From CAG-698 sp964385755 (GTDB lineage Bacteria > Bacillota_I > Bacilli_A > ML615J-28 > CAG-698), in contig CAYLPZ010000002.1 of the NCBI GenBank assembly GCA_964385755.1, forward strand, positions 62,001 through 126,000: a DNA stretch of 64,000 nucleotides. Reading direction: 5' to 3'. This document shows positions 17,143 to 25,119 of the stretch, piece after piece; the stretch's first letter is position 1; each line of letters starts with the position of its first letter. The position numbers were made by a program, and so were the translations under genes. Under the pieces are notes generated by a model. It had not been told where the DNA came from. It saw nothing but the letters and a program-made list of their open reading frames with translations, and searched no databases.

Positions 17143-18720
17143 TTGAATAAATTATATAAAAAAATAATTACTCTTTCTAAGTTTGTGTTATTATTTCTTA
17201 TTTGTTTTACCATTATAGGATGTAATGATCAAAAAGATGAATTAAACATCATTGATGATAACTATCGAAATTGGTATGAAATTTTTGTATATAGTTATTT
17301 TGATACGAATAATGATGGTATCGGTGATCTTAATGGTGTCACTGAAAAACTAGATTATATCCAAGATTTAGGTTTTAATGGAATTTGGCTTATGCCAATC
17401 CATCCATCTCCAACATATCATAAATATGATGTAAAAGATTATTACGCAATTGATGAAACGTATGGAACTTTAGAAGATTTTGATAGATTAATTACTGAAG
17501 CTCACAATAGAGGAATTAAAGTTATTATAGATTTAGTTGTAAATCATACTTCTGATAGTCATCCATGGTTTAAAAAAGCTTGTGAAGACCTTCGTACTAA
17601 TGGTGAGCCAAGTGGAGAGTATAAAGATTACTATAATTTTTATAAAGGAAGTAGTATGTCTGGTTATTCAAATGTATCAGGAACTTCATATCTTTATGAA
17701 TCTAGATTTTGGAGTGGAATGCCTGATTTAAATCTTGATAGTCAAAATGTACGTAACGAAATAGAAAACATTATGAAATATTGGTTAATTGATCATAATG
17801 TTGATGGTTTTAGATTAGATGCTGTTACAAGTTATTACACAGGAAATGTTGATAAAAATGTTAGTTTCTTATCTTGGCTAAATGATAAGAGTGAAGAAAT
17901 TAAACCTAATTGCTATATCGTTGGTGAAGCATGGGAAGGTAGTGATTTCCAAATTAATCGATATTATGAAAGTGGAATCGATAGTTTCTTCTTATTCACT
18001 GGAGCACAAGCTACTGGTACTATAGCTACTTGTGTTAAACAAAATAGTGGAGCGCAACTTGGTAAATTATTTATAAATTTACAAGAAACTTATAAGAATA
18101 AAATTTTAGCACCATTTTTAGGTAACCATGATACAATGCGTCCTGGTAGTTTTATGCCAGGAATTGAAAATGTAAAAATGGCAGCAGGAATTCTATCAAT
18201 GATGAATGGTGGATGTTTTGTTTATTATGGTGAAGAAATCGGAATGATTAGCAAAAATGGTAGTAATTCCGATCCCGCAAAACGTATTGCCATGAAATGG
18301 GAAGCTAAAAACATCTATAACGGATGTTGTTACTTACCACCTGAAAATACACCAGTAGATGAAACAAGTTATTACTATCCATCGGTAGCAGAGCAAGAAG
18401 TTGATAGTGAAAGTATTTTAAATTATTATAAACAAGCTATGAAACTTCGTAATATGTTTCCATCTATTGCTAGAGGAAAAGTTGAAAACTTCTCAAGTGA
18501 TGATAATTCATACATTTGTGTAATAAGAAAAACATATCAAGATGAAAGTATTGTAATAGTATTTAACCTTGATTCTTTTGAACAAACAATTTCTCTTGAT
18601 TTATCAAGCTTAAACGTTTCAAAAAAAGCAGGAGAACTATTAATTGATACAAATCAAAAAGTAAAATTGGATGGTAATAAACTTGTTATGCCACCAAACT
18701 CAATAGTTATTTTAAAATAA
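17143..18720 (+). CDS. Alpha-amylase family (GH13) surface lipoprotein
   Basis: 525 residues. Lipoprotein signal with lipobox TIIGC near residue 27, so the enzyme acts outside the cell. GH13 landmarks: NWYEIFVYSYFD, the calcium-site-like DTNNDGIGDLNG, VIIDLVVNHTS, nucleophile D226 in GFRLDAV, acid/base E262 in IVGEAWEG and D330 in LGNHDTM, then a small beta C-domain. It probably cuts internal alpha-1,4 links of starch or maltodextrin and feeds the adjacent importer; a neopullulanase-like activity is possible. Start: TTG 17143 with GGAGG 7 nt upstream. An in-frame GTG at 17110 overlaps the malG end and would destroy the lipoprotein signal. Confidence 0.92.
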   Translation: MNKLYKKIITLSKFVLLFLICFTIIGCNDQKDELNIIDDNYRNWYEIFVYSYFDTNNDGIGDLNGVTEKLDYIQDLGFNGIWLMPIHPSPTYHKYDVKDYYAIDETYGTLEDFDRLITEAHNRGIKVIIDLVVNHTSDSHPWFKKACEDLRTNGEPSGEYKDYYNFYKGSSMSGYSNVSGTSYLYESRFWSGMPDLNLDSQNVRNEIENIMKYWLIDHNVDGFRLDAVTSYYTGNVDKNVSFLSWLNDKSEEIKPNCYIVGEAWEGSDFQINRYYESGIDSFFLFTGAQATGTIATCVKQNSGAQLGKLFINLQETYKNKILAPFLGNHDTMRPGSFMPGIENVKMAAGILSMMNGGCFVYYGEEIGMISKNGSNSDPAKRIAMKWEAKNIYNGCCYLPPENTPVDETSYYYPSVAEQEVDSESILNYYKQAMKLRNMFPSIARGKVENFSSDDNSYICVIRKTYQDESIVIVFNLDSFEQTISLDLSSLNVSKKAGELLIDTNQKVKLDGNKLVMPPNSIVILK

Positions 18721-18742
18721 TTTTAAAGAAAGGAATATATTT

Positions 18743-20629
18743 ATGGCAAGTTTGTCATTAAAGCATATTTATAAAGTATATAATGGTGGTGTAAAGGCTG
18801 TAAACGACTTCAATATGGAAATTAAAGACAAAGAATTTATTGTTTTTGTTGGACCTAGTGGTTGTGGAAAGTCAACAACATTAAGAATGATTGCTGGACT
18901 TGAAGACATTACTGCTGGTGAATTACGTATTGATGATCAAATTGTTAATGATTTTGAGCCTAAAGACCGTAACATCGCTATGGTATTTCAAAATTATGCA
19001 CTTTACCCACATATGAGTGTTTATGAAAATATGGCATTCTCTTTAAGAACTGCTCACATGGATAATGAAACTATCCACGAAAAGGTACTTGAAGCTGCAG
19101 AGATACTAGGTATCACTGAATATCTTACAAGAAAACCTAAAGCTTTATCTGGTGGTCAAAGACAAAGAGTGGCTTTAGGGCGTGCTATTGTTCGTAACCC
19201 AAAAGTATTCTTACTTGATGAACCACTTTCTAACCTTGATGCAAAACTTCGTTCTGCCATGCGTGCTGAGATTTCAAGATTACATGAAAGATTAGAGACT
19301 ACATTTATCTATGTAACTCATGACCAAGTTGAAGCTATGACAATGGGAACAAGAATTGTTGTTATGAAAGATGGTTATATTCAACAAATTGATACGCCAG
19401 TAAATCTTTATAAATACCCAGATAATATGTTTGTAGCTGGTTTTATTGGTACACCACAAATGAATTTCTTTGACGCTAAACTAATAAAGGAAGGCGAAAA
19501 AGTAAAGTTCACTTTTGATTGTGGAACTGAAATAGAAATGGATTATATTCAAGTGGATAAAATCCCACTTAAGTATATGGATGGTACTTTACCAATTGTT
19601 TTTGGTATTAGACCTGACGATGTGACAGTAGATATGGAGAAAGCAACACCTGACTTATGGGCTAAAACTAAAGCTGTTGTTAGCGTTGTAGAAGTTTTAG
19701 GTAATGAAACTTTAGTTTACGCAAATTTAGACTTAAATCATCCAGATAGAAAAGAAAGTCAAATTGTTATTAAAGTTGATCCAGACTTTATTGTACGTCG
19801 TAATGATATTATTGATATTGCTATCAATAAACGTAAATTCCATGTATTTGATAAAACAACTGAAAAGAGCATTAGAAGAAGATTACCTTTAGAAAACTAT
19901 ATTAAATGTAATGTACTTGCGGATTCTATTTCATTTGAAAATCAAAGTTTTAAACTTCCAAAAGCAATTAATGCTAAAGTTTGTGAAAACGCAGAACTTG
20001 TAATGCCAATTTCCGCTGTTATTTTAGGCAAAGGTTCCGGCAAAGCAAAAATTCAATGGATTGAAAAAATTGATGATAAGACTTTATATTTCTTAAAAGT
20101 CAATAATTTAACAATTTTCGCAATCGAAGAAAATAAACAAAGTTATCAAGTTGGTGCTGAAGTTAACTTTGATATTGACATGCGATTAATTAAAGTTGAA
20201 GAAGCAAATATCATTCCATTAGACCTTACTAATACTGTTTCTGGTACATTTATTAAAGAAAAATCACCAATTGATCGTAAAAAATATAATTTCTTTATGA
20301 ATTTTAGTGGCAATAATATTGTACCTTCAGTTAGCGTATGTAAGAAATTATTCTCATCAATGGGAACTAAAATTTTCCATATGGGTTTAGAATATTTATT
20401 TACAGCTGATGATATTAAGGTTGTAACTGAAGCAAAAGATCGTATTACTATGAACGGAAAAGTAGTAGAAGTACTTGATTACGATAAATACAAATACATT
20501 AAAGTTAACGTTAACGAAGATATTATTATTGTCAAAGCTGATGCGAAAGTTGGAGATGAAGTTATTTTAGAACTTGATCCTGAAAAAGTATCTGTTAAAG
20601 ACAAGAAACTTGATATTATTATCGTATAA
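18743..20629 (+). CDS. msmK: Sugar ABC transporter ATPase (MsmK/UgpC-like) with long C-terminal extension
   Basis: Energises the maltodextrin importer. Walker A GPSGCGKST near residue 38, Q-loop FQNYALYPHMSV, signature LSGGQRQRVALGRA, Walker B KVFLLDEPLSNLD and the H-loop YVTHDQ. A regulatory MOBE/TOBE domain follows (FGIRPDDVTVD ... VVEVLGNETLVYA). Normal members end near residue 370; this one has 628 residues. The extra ~250 residues look beta-rich, and the end (GKVVEVLDYDKYKYIKV ... VGDEVILELDPEKV) resembles another TOBE/OB fold. AAAGGA ribosome site. Last gene of the operon, with a bidirectional terminator behind it. The extension's function is unknown; it may be extra regulatory domains. 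Confidence 0.92.
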   Translation: MASLSLKHIYKVYNGGVKAVNDFNMEIKDKEFIVFVGPSGCGKSTTLRMIAGLEDITAGELRIDDQIVNDFEPKDRNIAMVFQNYALYPHMSVYENMAFSLRTAHMDNETIHEKVLEAAEILGITEYLTRKPKALSGGQRQRVALGRAIVRNPKVFLLDEPLSNLDAKLRSAMRAEISRLHERLETTFIYVTHDQVEAMTMGTRIVVMKDGYIQQIDTPVNLYKYPDNMFVAGFIGTPQMNFFDAKLIKEGEKVKFTFDCGTEIEMDYIQVDKIPLKYMDGTLPIVFGIRPDDVTVDMEKATPDLWAKTKAVVSVVEVLGNETLVYANLDLNHPDRKESQIVIKVDPDFIVRRNDIIDIAINKRKFHVFDKTTEKSIRRRLPLENYIKCNVLADSISFENQSFKLPKAINAKVCENAELVMPISAVILGKGSGKAKIQWIEKIDDKTLYFLKVNNLTIFAIEENKQSYQVGAEVNFDIDMRLIKVEEANIIPLDLTNTVSGTFIKEKSPIDRKKYNFFMNFSGNNIVPSVSVCKKLFSSMGTKIFHMGLEYLFTADDIKVVTEAKDRITMNGKVVEVLDYDKYKYIKVNVNEDIIIVKADAKVGDEVILELDPEKVSVKDKKLDIIIV

Positions 20630-20633
20630 ATAA

Positions 20634-20669
20634 AAAAAATACCAAGGCATTTAACCTTGGTACTTTTAA
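20634..20669. terminator. Bidirectional terminator between msmK and ferredoxin gene
   Basis: Stem TACCAAGG (20640-20647) / CCTTGGTA (20655-20662), with an A-run on the left and a T-rich tract on the right, so it can end the plus-strand ABC operon and the minus-strand ferredoxin transcript. Confidence 0.85.
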
Positions 20670-20685
20670 TTAAAGAGATATAAAA

Positions 20686-20856
20686 TTATTTCTCTTCGAT
20701 AGCGTCTACAGGACAATTAGATTCACAAACACCACAATCGATGCAAGAATCTTCATCGATAACGTATTTTCCATCTTGTTCAGAAATTGCAGAAACAGGG
20801 CAGTTATCAGCACATGTTCCACAACAAACACATGAATCAGTAATAAATCTTGGCAT
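20686..20856 (-). CDS. fdx: 2[4Fe-4S] ferredoxin (clostridial type)
   Basis: 56-residue electron carrier. Eight cysteines are in two classical CxxCxxCxxxCP motifs: C9, C12, C15, C19 and C38, C41, C44, C48. Each set binds one [4Fe-4S] cluster; C11 is an extra cysteine. The acidic surface and length are typical of clostridial ferredoxins, which act with pyruvate:ferredoxin oxidoreductase or hydrogenases. This implies anaerobic, low-potential metabolism. CCTCCT at 20865-20870 (AGGAGG on the coding strand) is 8 nt from the ATG. It is a single minus-strand gene among plus-strand genes. Confidence 0.95.
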   Translation of the reverse strand: MPRFITDSCVCCGTCADNCPVSAISEQDGKYVIDEDSCIDCGVCESNCPVDAIEEK

Positions 20857-20970
20857 AATAAATACCTCCTTAACTATGCACTACTATTTTATCATAATAA
20901 TAGACATAATTAAAGCATTTTTTTTTAAAAATCATTTTTAATCAATTAATATTTCTATTTTTTTTGAATG

Positions 20971-20999
20971 TTGATTTTTTATAATAAATATTGTATAAT
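20971..20999 (+). promoter_or_regulatory. Promoter of the YneF-like gene
   Basis: TTGATT (20971-20976), 17-bp spacer, TATAAT (20994-20999): good sigma-A promoter 34 bp upstream of the ATG at 21033. Confidence 0.8.
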
Positions 21000-21032
21000 T
21001 AGAACACAATAAAATAAAAGGAGATATTAAAT

Positions 21033-21275
21033 ATGATTTTAGCCGCAAATTGGTCATTAGCTTGGTGGTTATGGCTTATTATTTTAGTTGCTGTTTTATT
21101 AGTAGGATTTATTGTAGGTGTTATCATTTCTCGTAGCTTAACTACAAAATATTTAAAAGAAAATCCACCAATTACAGAAAAAATGATTCGTATGATGTAT
21201 CGTCAAATGGGTAGAACTCCATCTGAAAAACAAGTTCATCAAATAATGAAATCATTAAATCAACAAAATAAGTAA
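21033..21275 (+). CDS. YneF family small membrane protein (UPF0154)
   Basis: 80 residues. One N-terminal membrane span (about residues 11-33, WWLWLIILVAVLLVGFIVG) is followed by a conserved cytoplasmic tail with PPITEKMIRMMYRQMGRTPSEKQ, the signature of the UPF0154/YneF family. Function is unknown, but the family is widespread in Firmicutes; in Bacillus yneF lies in the same general region as plsY and parE/parC. It has its own strong promoter and an AAGGAG site, and a terminator follows. Confidence 0.92.
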   Translation: MILAANWSLAWWLWLIILVAVLLVGFIVGVIISRSLTTKYLKENPPITEKMIRMMYRQMGRTPSEKQVHQIMKSLNQQNK

Positions 21276-21282
21276 AATCGTA

Positions 21283-21308
21283 AATGTCTTCGAAAGAAGA
21301 CGTTTTTT
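21283..21308 (+). terminator. Rho-independent terminator after the YneF-like gene
   Basis: Stem built on GTCTTC / GAAGAC with a GAAA tetraloop, extended by A-T and G-T pairs, followed by six Ts. Confidence 0.85.
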
Positions 21309-21438
21309 AATGAATCTAACATTTGATAATAGTAGTAATAATAATATTCTTTTGGACAATGATTAAATAAAACTATCAAAATCATGTTTTGAATACATTT
21401 ATTTAATAAAACTATTACATTTAAGGGAGGTATATTAA

Positions 21439-22122
21439 ATGTCTAGAATTATAAAAAAAGTTTTGAAGTGTGCCTTTTGTAAAAAAGAGTCAACTTTTGA
21501 TTTATTATTAAGTTATAGTCACCGTGGTATATATGATTTAGATGGCAGAATATCAGATAATGTGTTTAATTTAATATCTTCTAAACGTATTATTTCATAT
21601 AAAGTACAAGAGTGTCCATATTGTCATTACTGTAGTGACTATATAAATGATGAAAATAATGTACCAACTAAGTTTTCTAAACATTATAAAGATATATTAA
21701 ACTATAAGCATATTCCGCCTTTAGCTAAAAAGTTTATCCTTTTTGCAATCATTAAAGAAGAATGTGGTGATTATTATAGAGCGGGAATGAGTTATCTTTC
21801 CTCTGCATGGATCTTTGATGATAATTATTATACTTATGAAAATACTTCAAATAAAATGTTTGCAATTAATTCCCGAAATAAAGCATTTAAAAATCTTTTT
21901 ATATATCTTAATGATTATATAACAGATAAAGAAAATAATAACATAATAATTATAATGGTAGATATTCTTAGAAGGGCTGAGAGAATCGAAGAAGCTAAAG
22001 AATTTATTAATAAATATGAAAACTTTATTACCGATTATAATCTAATTAAAATGTTATCATTTGAAAAAGAATTAATTGAAAGATATGATTATGAAGCACA
22101 TAACGTTACAGAAGTGTTATAA
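21439..22122 (+). CDS. DUF2225-like zinc-ribbon protein
   Basis: 227 residues of unknown function. Two cysteine pairs, C11/C14 (KCAFC) and C59/C62 (ECPYCHYC), probably form a zinc site. The rest is helical with a TPR-like look (LAKKFILFAIIKEECGDYYRAGMSYLSSAWIF), as in the DUF2225 family. No signal peptide or membrane span. GGGAGG precedes the ATG. The 130 bp upstream are AT-rich and contain a short duplicated tract (TAAATAAAACTAT at 21363 and a near copy at 21402). A long bidirectional hairpin follows. Confidence 0.75.
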   Translation: MSRIIKKVLKCAFCKKESTFDLLLSYSHRGIYDLDGRISDNVFNLISSKRIISYKVQECPYCHYCSDYINDENNVPTKFSKHYKDILNYKHIPPLAKKFILFAIIKEECGDYYRAGMSYLSSAWIFDDNYYTYENTSNKMFAINSRNKAFKNLFIYLNDYITDKENNNIIIIMVDILRRAERIEEAKEFINKYENFITDYNLIKMLSFEKELIERYDYEAHNVTEVL

Positions 22123-22131
22123 ATAATAAAA

Positions 22132-22174
22132 ATGGACATAAAGCTACTTAAATAGCTTTTATGTCCATATTTTT
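22132..22174. terminator. Bidirectional terminator between DUF2225 gene and plsY
   Basis: About 15-bp stem starting ATGGACATAAAGCTA and closing TAGCTTTTATGTCCAT, with A-rich left and T-rich right flanks. It serves the convergent pair. Confidence 0.9.
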
Positions 22175-22802
22175 ATATAAATTTGTTTTCATTATGTTTG
22201 ATTAATCGTTTAATATTGGATATATGTCTAATAAATATTATCATTACTATTATGATTGTAGATATTAGAAAATATATATCTATTGTTAAATTAGTTAAAG
22301 GATCGAATCCAATAATTGTAAAAATTATTGAAATAATTAAAGTAATTATTGCACAAGAAAGTGATCCTATTGAAGCAATTTTTGATATTTTTGTAATAAT
22401 AATAAAACTAATTAAACATATTGGAGCTGAAAGAGGTAAATAAGCAAAGATAGCACCAGCACCAGTTGCAACACCTTTCCCACCTTTAAATCCTAAATAT
22501 ATTGAGAATGTGTGACCTAAAGTAGCTAAAAGACCATATAAAGCAGGTGATAATACCATATATTCTAATGGAATGATTTTATATCTAAATAAAAAAACAA
22601 ATAAAGCACCTTTAAGTGCATCTAAGAGAAATACAACAAACCCAACTTTTTTTCCTAAAACTCTTATGGCATTTGCGGTGCCAATGTTTTTACTTCCGTT
22701 TTGTCTTAAATCCATTTTTTTTATTTTACCAATGATTAATCCAAAAGGAATACTACCAATCAAATATGAAAGCAATAAAAATAATATTTTTAATAGTATC
22801 AT
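22173..22802 (-). CDS. plsY: Glycerol-3-phosphate acyltransferase PlsY
   Basis: Membrane enzyme that transfers the acyl group from acyl-phosphate to glycerol-3-phosphate, the first step of phospholipid synthesis. 209 residues, about five membrane spans. Conserved PlsY motifs: N-terminal SYLIGSIPFGLIIGK, DLRQNGSKNIGTAN, LGHTFSIYLGFKGGKGVATGAG and a C-terminal IFIRHISNIKRLI. It is divergent from parE, the same arrangement as in Bacillus. An AGGGGG ribosome site precedes the ATG. PlsX and PlsC are not in the window. Confidence 0.95.
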   Translation of the reverse strand: MILLKILFLLLSYLIGSIPFGLIIGKIKKMDLRQNGSKNIGTANAIRVLGKKVGFVVFLLDALKGALFVFLFRYKIIPLEYMVLSPALYGLLATLGHTFSIYLGFKGGKGVATGAGAIFAYLPLSAPICLISFIIITKISKIASIGSLSCAIITLIISIIFTIIGFDPLTNLTIDIYFLISTIIIVMIIFIRHISNIKRLIKHNENKFI

Positions 22803-23160
22803 ATAATTTTCCCCCTGTAGTTATTATATTTTAATACATTTTATTATTTTTTTCAATTGTTCTTTTATAATATAACGTTTTACACTAAATTGTTACAATT
22901 TAATAAATAATTATGTTATATATTTTTTTCTTAAAAATAAACAATTTATAAAATAATATTTTATTATCAAAATATAGATATATTAATACTAAAATTCACA
23001 ATAATTTTATAAATATACTAATCATAATCATATTATAACTTTGACTATAATTATGTAATAAAAATATTTATTTACTTTTACTTAAATATATGCTATAATA
23101 TAATTATAGATAAATTATACAAATCAAAAAATGACATTTTAGAAAGGATTATGTTACATT
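22803..23160. promoter_or_regulatory. Divergent plsY/parE intergenic region
   Basis: 358 bp of extremely AT-rich DNA. It contains the parE promoter, a 15-bp palindrome AAATTGTTACAATTT (22887-22901), and on the minus strand a possible plsY promoter (TTGTAA inside the palindrome and TATATT/TATTAT about 18-20 bp further). The palindrome could be an operator overlapping the -35. No RNA gene or ORF with a ribosome site is seen. Confidence 0.4.
23071..23099 (+). promoter_or_regulatory. Promoter of parE-parC
   Basis: TTTACT (23071-23076), 17-bp spacer ending in TGC, TATAAT (23094-23099): extended -10 sigma-A promoter about 60 bp before the parE ATG. Confidence 0.75.
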
Positions 23161-25119
23161 ATGGCCAAAGAGAGAAAAACAACATATGATTCTGATGATA
23201 TTAAAGTCATGAAGGGGCTTGAAGCTGTTAGAAAAAGACCAGGTATGTATATTGGTAATACTAACTCAGATGGGTTACATCATTTAGTTTGGGAAATTTG
23301 TGATAACGCTATGGATGAGGCTTTATCTGGTTATTGTGATCATGTAATAGTAAGAATAAAACCTGGTTACATTGTTGAAGTTGAAGATAATGGCCGTGGT
23401 ATGCCTATTACTATTCATAAGGAAGAAGGTGTCCACACACCTCAAGTTATTTTCTGTAATTTACATGCAGGTGGTAAATTTGATGAAGGCGTTTATAAAG
23501 TTGCCGGGGGATTACATGGAGTTGGTTCAAGTGTTGTAAATGCGATGAGTGAATGGCTAAAGGTAACTATTTATCGAGATGGAAAATGTTACACTCAAAC
23601 ATTTAAAAATGGTGGTTCAGAAATTGGTAAGCCAAAAACTGTATCTGATCCCTCTAAAAGACATGGTTCAATTGTTGAGTTTAAACCTGATCCAACGTTA
23701 TTCTCAACAATCTTTATCGATTATAAATTAGTAGTTCAAAGATTAAAAGAAGCTGCTTTCTTAATTAAAGGATTAACTTGTGAAGTTTTTGATGAAAAAA
23801 ATCATTTGCACGAAACATTTAAATACAATGATGGTATTGTAGAATATATTAAAGATTTAAATTCTGGTAAAAAGGCTTTGCATGAACCAATATTCATAAC
23901 AGGTGTTGCAAATGATATATCTGTTGAATGTGCCATCCAATACACAAATAGTCCATATAGTGAGAATATTTTATCATTTACTAATAATATTAGAACTAGA
24001 GATGGTGGAACTCATGTAATGGGTTTTAAATCTGGTTTAACTAAGGTTTTTAATGAATATGCTAGAATGAAGAAACTTCTAAAAGAAAAAGATCCTAACT
24101 TAGATGGTATAGATGTTCGTGATGGTATTAATGCTATTTTATCCATTCGTGTTCCAGAAAAAATATTACAATTTGAAGGGCAAACAAAATCTAAGCTTGG
24201 TAGTGCGGAAGCTAAAGTAGCAGTTGAACAAGTAATTATGGAAAAACTTCATTTCTTTTTATCGGAAAATACAACAATTGCTGATGAGCTTGTTAATAAT
24301 GCTATTCGTTCATTTAAGAACCGTGAAGAAGCACGTAAGAAAAAAGATGAGACAAAAGAAATTAAACAAAAAATTAATCGTAATGTAAACATGAATGGGA
24401 AACTTACACCTGCACAAACTAGAAACCCTAATCGTAATGAATTATTTATTGTCGAAGGTGATAGTGCTGGTGGAAGTGCTAAACAAGGGCGTGACCGTGC
24501 TTATCAAGCTATTTTACCTTTGCGTGGTAAAGTATTAAATTCAGACAAAACTAAAGCTGACGAATTATTAAAAAATGAAGAAATATGTTCTTTAATTTAC
24601 ACAATTGGTACTGGAATAGGCCGTGATTTTAACCTTAGTAAATGTAATTATAATAAAATAATCATTATGACAGATGCTGATGATGATGGTGCTCATATTC
24701 AAATTCTTTTATTAACTTTCTTCTTTAGACATATGAGAGGTTTAATTGAAAATGGTAATGTATATATTGCCATGCCCCCTCTATATAAAATTAATTCAAA
24801 AAATAAAACTGAATACGCTTGGACAGATGAAGAATTAAGAGATAAAACTGCAAATTATCGCAATTATGAAATTCAACGTTTCAAAGGTTTAGGTGAAATG
24901 AATTTTGAACAATTGTGGGAAACAACAATGAACCCTGAAACAAGAACATTAATAAAAGTTTCTATTGATGATTTATCAGAGGCTGAAAATAGTATATCTA
25001 CTTTAATGGGGGACCAAGTAGAACCTAGAAGAAATTGGATTGAACAAAATGTTTCATTCGATAATGATGATAATTTCGACTTAAATGTTGATATCGAAGG
25101 AGGTATTGATAATGAGTAA
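23161..25119 (+). CDS. parE: DNA topoisomerase IV subunit B
   Basis: ATPase subunit of topoisomerase IV, which decatenates sister chromosomes. 652 residues. GHKL ATPase motifs: EICDNAMDEA, VEDNGRGMP and GGLHGVGSSVVNA; Toprim motifs FIVEGDSAGGSAKQGRDR and IMTDADDDGAHIQ. It is chosen over gyrB because of ParE-like wording (GLHHLVWEICDNAMDE, AHIQILLLTFFFRHMR), the divergent plsY neighbour and the partner parC, an order shared with Bacillus. The 8-nt overlap with parC gives coupled translation. It lies about 5 kb from dif, where decatenation is completed. Confidence 0.93.
   Translation: MAKERKTTYDSDDIKVMKGLEAVRKRPGMYIGNTNSDGLHHLVWEICDNAMDEALSGYCDHVIVRIKPGYIVEVEDNGRGMPITIHKEEGVHTPQVIFCNLHAGGKFDEGVYKVAGGLHGVGSSVVNAMSEWLKVTIYRDGKCYTQTFKNGGSEIGKPKTVSDPSKRHGSIVEFKPDPTLFSTIFIDYKLVVQRLKEAAFLIKGLTCEVFDEKNHLHETFKYNDGIVEYIKDLNSGKKALHEPIFITGVANDISVECAIQYTNSPYSENILSFTNNIRTRDGGTHVMGFKSGLTKVFNEYARMKKLLKEKDPNLDGIDVRDGINAILSIRVPEKILQFEGQTKSKLGSAEAKVAVEQVIMEKLHFFLSENTTIADELVNNAIRSFKNREEARKKKDETKEIKQKINRNVNMNGKLTPAQTRNPNRNELFIVEGDSAGGSAKQGRDRAYQAILPLRGKVLNSDKTKADELLKNEEICSLIYTIGTGIGRDFNLSKCNYNKIIIMTDADDDGAHIQILLLTFFFRHMRGLIENGNVYIAMPPLYKINSKNKTEYAWTDEELRDKTANYRNYEIQRFKGLGEMNFEQLWETTMNPETRTLIKVSIDDLSEAENSISTLMGDQVEPRRNWIEQNVSFDNDDNFDLNVDIEGGIDNE

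Noticed and set aside
20741..20941. Plus-strand ORF of 66 codons
   Set aside because: It is antisense to the ferredoxin gene, which has perfect cluster motifs and a ribosome site.
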